A stretch of 64,000 nucleotides of DNA from DAHVFY01 sp040388665 (GTDB lineage: Bacteria > Chlamydiota > Chlamydiia > Chlamydiales > Rhabdochlamydiaceae). Under the pieces are notes generated by a model. The model was not told where the DNA came from, did not search any database, and saw only the letters and a program-made list of their open reading frames with translations. Each line of letters starts with the position of its first letter. Within the stretch, counting starts at the first letter, position 1. The stretch spans positions 12,878-76,877 of the forward strand of contig JAZKBL010000006.1 of NCBI GenBank assembly GCA_040388665.1. The letters run 5' to 3'. This document shows positions 61,644-64,000 of the stretch, in pieces. Made by a program: the position numbers and the translations under genes.

Positions 61644-62697
61644 AATATACATTCCTTCCGCGTTTCAGATGAGTGATCAATAGGAGAGTAATTAGAAGAA
61701 GAGAAGCTATTGTGAGATACGTTACAAGATTAAGACGACGACGCAGCTTTTTCATTTGTTTGCGATATTTCGTTTTAAGCGCTGTGATTTCTGTTGGAGG
61801 ATGGTCTGTCCAAAGGCCGCTGAAACTGTGAGAGGCGAGAGCAACATTTTCAAGCTGCAATTTTTTCCGCATTTTTTTTGAATAAACAAGATCAGGGAAA
61901 AAATAGAGGGCGGGAAATAAAATGTTTTTATAAGCCGTGTCATCGATATTTTCTCGAATAGCTTCTGTAAATGCTAAAAAAGTACGGTGCATCACGCGCG
62001 ACACTTCGCTGCGCGGAAATTCTTTTTCTACAATTTCCCAACGCTCTGAGATCTTTTGCATGATCGACTGCACAAGCGGATGATTGGGGATCGATCCAAT
62101 TAAGCAATTACCGGGGAAAATTTGCGTTCGTTGACCTTCAGCTGAGTGTGGAGTATCTAGACCTGCATAAAAGTCATAAACGGGGTTTAAAGCAGAAAAT
62201 GACTGGTAACAAAAAACATCATGGTCAATATAGACACCTCCTTCACGAAATAGAATTTCATAACGGAGCATATCTGATTTTTCTCCCACATTTTTTGTGC
62301 GCTCCAAAAAAGGGGCAAGATAAAAAAGATCGAGCTCGCTAATGAGGTGCTTTTCCATACCAGCCATTGGACAAGCTCTATTTTCATCATCCGTCCAAAA
62401 CTTAAACGTCCAATGAGGATGAAGCGTTTGCCACGACTCTAGATTTTTAATCGATGAATCAGGAAATGAACGGGGACCGATCCAGATAAAATGTGCGACC
62501 TCAGGAATACGGAAAGAGGTTTTTTCAGGCGCATCGCTCAAGTTTTTTTGGAAAAGGTCTTTATAAAAACGCACTTCTTCAAAATCTTCTTTTTTAAGTT
62601 TTTTCCATGCAGTCCCTTGGCTTCCCTGGAGAAGTTCAAAGTCAGGAATACTTGCACAAGCAAGGATTGGTAAAAAAAATATGATCATTCTCTTCAT
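61624..62697 (-). CDS. GT32-family glycosyltransferase with N-terminal signal and C-terminal membrane segment
   Basis: A 357-residue protein related to OCH1-type and large clostridial-toxin-type alpha-glycosyltransferases (DXD sugar-binding). Visible features: IPEVAHFIWIGPRSFPDSSI (65-84), the family start; SDMLRYEILFREGGVYIDHD (141-160) with the metal-binding Asp158/Asp160; and NHPLVQSIMQ. A hydrophobic N-terminus (MKRMIIFFLPILACAS) looks like a signal or lipoprotein signal, and a hydrophobic helix near 328-346 is followed by a Lys/Arg tail. Membrane attachment with an exported catalytic domain, or a host-directed transferase, are both possible. It is divergent from the C45 gene by 48 bases. 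Donor and acceptor are unknown. Confidence 0.85.
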   Translation of the reverse strand: MKRMIIFFLPILACASIPDFELLQGSQGTAWKKLKKEDFEEVRFYKDLFQKNLSDAPEKTSFRIPEVAHFIWIGPRSFPDSSIKNLESWQTLHPHWTFKFWTDDENRACPMAGMEKHLISELDLFYLAPFLERTKNVGEKSDMLRYEILFREGGVYIDHDVFCYQSFSALNPVYDFYAGLDTPHSAEGQRTQIFPGNCLIGSIPNHPLVQSIMQKISERWEIVEKEFPRSEVSRVMHRTFLAFTEAIRENIDDTAYKNILFPALYFFPDLVYSKKMRKKLQLENVALASHSFSGLWTDHPPTEITALKTKYRKQMKKLRRRLNLVTYLTIASLLLITLLLITHLKRGRNVYFKCRRG

Positions 62698-62745
62698 GAC
62701 AAAAAACCTAACACTCTGTAATTTATTTAGTCAAGCGAGGGATTT

Positions 62746-63912
62746 ATGAAGAACTTTTTTTGGGTTTTTATGACTACATTACCACTATTTGCTGAAATTA
62801 TCGATAGAGAAGGAGACTGCTATCTAGAGACCATACAAGGACAGCATGTTCTTCATTTAAAAGGCTCTTACTATGAAATGGGCTATGCTCATGGCAAACT
62901 TTTACAAAAAGAGATTCAAGCAAACGTTACCAATTACATCGACAAAAAAAGAGAAGGCTTTGAAGAACAAACAACGGGATTTCAAAATCATCTTATGACC
63001 ATGCTTTCGCATACTCCCAATCCTTTTATAGAAGAAATCCGCGGTATGGCAGCTGGATCTAATATCCCTTTTATAAAACTTCTTATTCTTAACCTTTTTC
63101 CTGAAATGTTTCATTGCTCTGGACTTGTTGCTTTTAACGATGCGACAAAAAATGGAGAATTTTATCACGTCCGTGTTCTTGATTACTCAATCGGCAAAAA
63201 TCTGCAAGAAACCGCGGTATTAATTGTCGCTGAACCTGAAAGAAAGATCCCTTTTGTTAACGTCAGCTACGCAGGATTCATCGGTTCTATTACAGGAATG
63301 AACTTAGAGCAAATTTCTGTGGGAGAGATTGGCGGCAAAGGATACGGTTCTTGGGAGGGAATGCCCATGGCATTTCTCATGAGAGAGCTTTTAGAAAATG
63401 CGGATTCCCTAGAAATTGCTAAACAGATTTTCTCTGAGACTAAAAGAACGTGCGAATATTACTACGTCGTATCCGATGGTAAAACACAAGACGCGTTTGG
63501 CGCTTATGCAACAAAAGAGGTCCTACAATTTATTGAGCCAAGTACGTTGTACACCATTCACTCAATAGAACATCCCGAAGGGAAATCATTCGATCAACCC
63601 AAGGACTGCGTTGCACTTTCAGGCGTTGATCGATATCCCGTGTTAAGAGAACGAATCATGGAACATTACGGAGCAATTGATGAGCTCGTTTTACAAGAGA
63701 TCATCAAACGTCCCGTCTCTATGGAAAGCAACCTGCACAACGTGATTTTTCTTCCCAAAGAATTAAAGCTTCTTGTTGCTCATGCGGGGAAAAATGGCGA
63801 GCCTGCCTGCGACGAGCCCTACACACTCTTCTCCCTGGAAGAACTCCTCAAATCCCCAGCATCTGTCGTTGATGAACCACCCGTAGCACAGGCTTTAGAG
63901 CATGCACGTTAA
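62746..63912 (+). CDS. Exported C45-family (acyl-CoA:6-APA acyltransferase-like) protein
   Basis: A 388-residue protein of the Ntn-hydrolase family containing acyl-CoA:6-aminopenicillanate acyltransferase and related amide hydrolases. A signal peptide is visible (MKNFFWVFMTTLPLFA). HLKGSYYEMGYAHGKLLQKE is the family N-terminal motif. The expected self-processing nucleophile is Cys124 in FHCSGLVAFNDATKNG, and YHVRVLDYS follows as usual. The C-terminal NLHNVIFLPKELKLLVAHAG completes the fold. The reaction is unknown: candidates are peptide or acyl-amide hydrolysis in the envelope or host compartment. Good GAGGGA ribosome site. Its end leaves 88 bases to the window edge with no further gene seen. 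Confidence 0.85.
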   Translation: MKNFFWVFMTTLPLFAEIIDREGDCYLETIQGQHVLHLKGSYYEMGYAHGKLLQKEIQANVTNYIDKKREGFEEQTTGFQNHLMTMLSHTPNPFIEEIRGMAAGSNIPFIKLLILNLFPEMFHCSGLVAFNDATKNGEFYHVRVLDYSIGKNLQETAVLIVAEPERKIPFVNVSYAGFIGSITGMNLEQISVGEIGGKGYGSWEGMPMAFLMRELLENADSLEIAKQIFSETKRTCEYYYVVSDGKTQDAFGAYATKEVLQFIEPSTLYTIHSIEHPEGKSFDQPKDCVALSGVDRYPVLRERIMEHYGAIDELVLQEIIKRPVSMESNLHNVIFLPKELKLLVAHAGKNGEPACDEPYTLFSLEELLKSPASVVDEPPVAQALEHAR

Positions 63913-64000
63913 GCTTAAGATATAAATTTCCAACGCAAAGATGCCAACATACTTTTACCCATAAGTTTTTTTGACAGAAAATTCCGTTTCTGCAGTTGTC

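Noticed and set aside
63913..64000. Additional gene at the right edge
   Set aside because: The last 88 bases have no start with a ribosome site; only a GCAAAG-type repeat fragment.

Overview
The window looks like part of the chromosome of a Chlamydia-related bacterium (order Chlamydiales, an environmental family rather than Chlamydia itself). I infer this from gene order and content: a dnaB-mnmG-lplA block, an sdhB/sdhA/sdhC plus tatD block followed by tolQ-tolR-tolA/tonB-like-tolB-pal-LysM, and effector-like genes (a Ulp1-type cysteine protease candidate and a bilobed-hydrophobic Inc-like protein) lying between housekeeping genes. Family and genus cannot be fixed from the sequence alone. There is one run of 10 N at 50109-50118.

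Layout. 1-3.9 kb: a truncated GT-B-like protein, a GNAT-like protein, a phosphoribosyltransferase overlapping an exported-looking SpeD, and a membrane-anchored hypothetical. 3.9-8.4 kb: tRNA-Ser(GCU) with its own terminator, dnaB, a 29-residue very basic protein, a large nested inverted repeat, mnmG and lplA. 8.4-10.1 kb: a structured intergenic element and the two divergent effector candidates. 10.1-15.8 kb: succinate dehydrogenase, tatD and two glycosyltransferase-like genes, all on the minus strand. 15.8-21.9 kb: the Tol-Pal envelope operon, murI and an OmpR-type response regulator, plus strand. 22-26.3 kb: NFACT protein, glycine-zipper lipoprotein, small exported protein, TPR membrane protein and a DMT transporter.

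The dominant feature is 26.4-56.0 kb, about 30 kb on the minus strand encoding a two-partner (type Vb) secretion system. It has two very large TpsA exoproteins (about 4,360 codons for the broken copy, at least 4,036 for the other) and two paralogous TpsB transporters. Transcription order is tpsA2, terminator, tpsB2, tpsA1, C-terminal fragment, tpsB1. Both exoproteins are beta-helix-like repeat arrays with higher-order duplications: 2,355 bp in tpsA1 and about 1.09 kb in tpsA2. tpsA1 is interrupted by an in-frame 84-bp segment carrying two stop codons inside the TPS secretion domain. It also has an apparent -1 frameshift that detaches a roughly 110-residue C-terminal domain. This is decay, phase variation or sequencing error, and can be tested.

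56.1-64 kb: a TPR protein overlapping a von Willebrand A protein and an rsmD-type methyltransferase, a RelE-like toxin/HTH antitoxin pair, a membrane-anchored GT32 glycosyltransferase and an exported C45-family (acyltransferase/hydrolase) protein.

Together the window combines envelope maintenance (Tol-Pal, MurI, lipoproteins), central metabolism and a surface or host-interaction repertoire (TPS adhesins, glycosyltransferases, effector candidates). Starts, promoters and terminators were read by eye.
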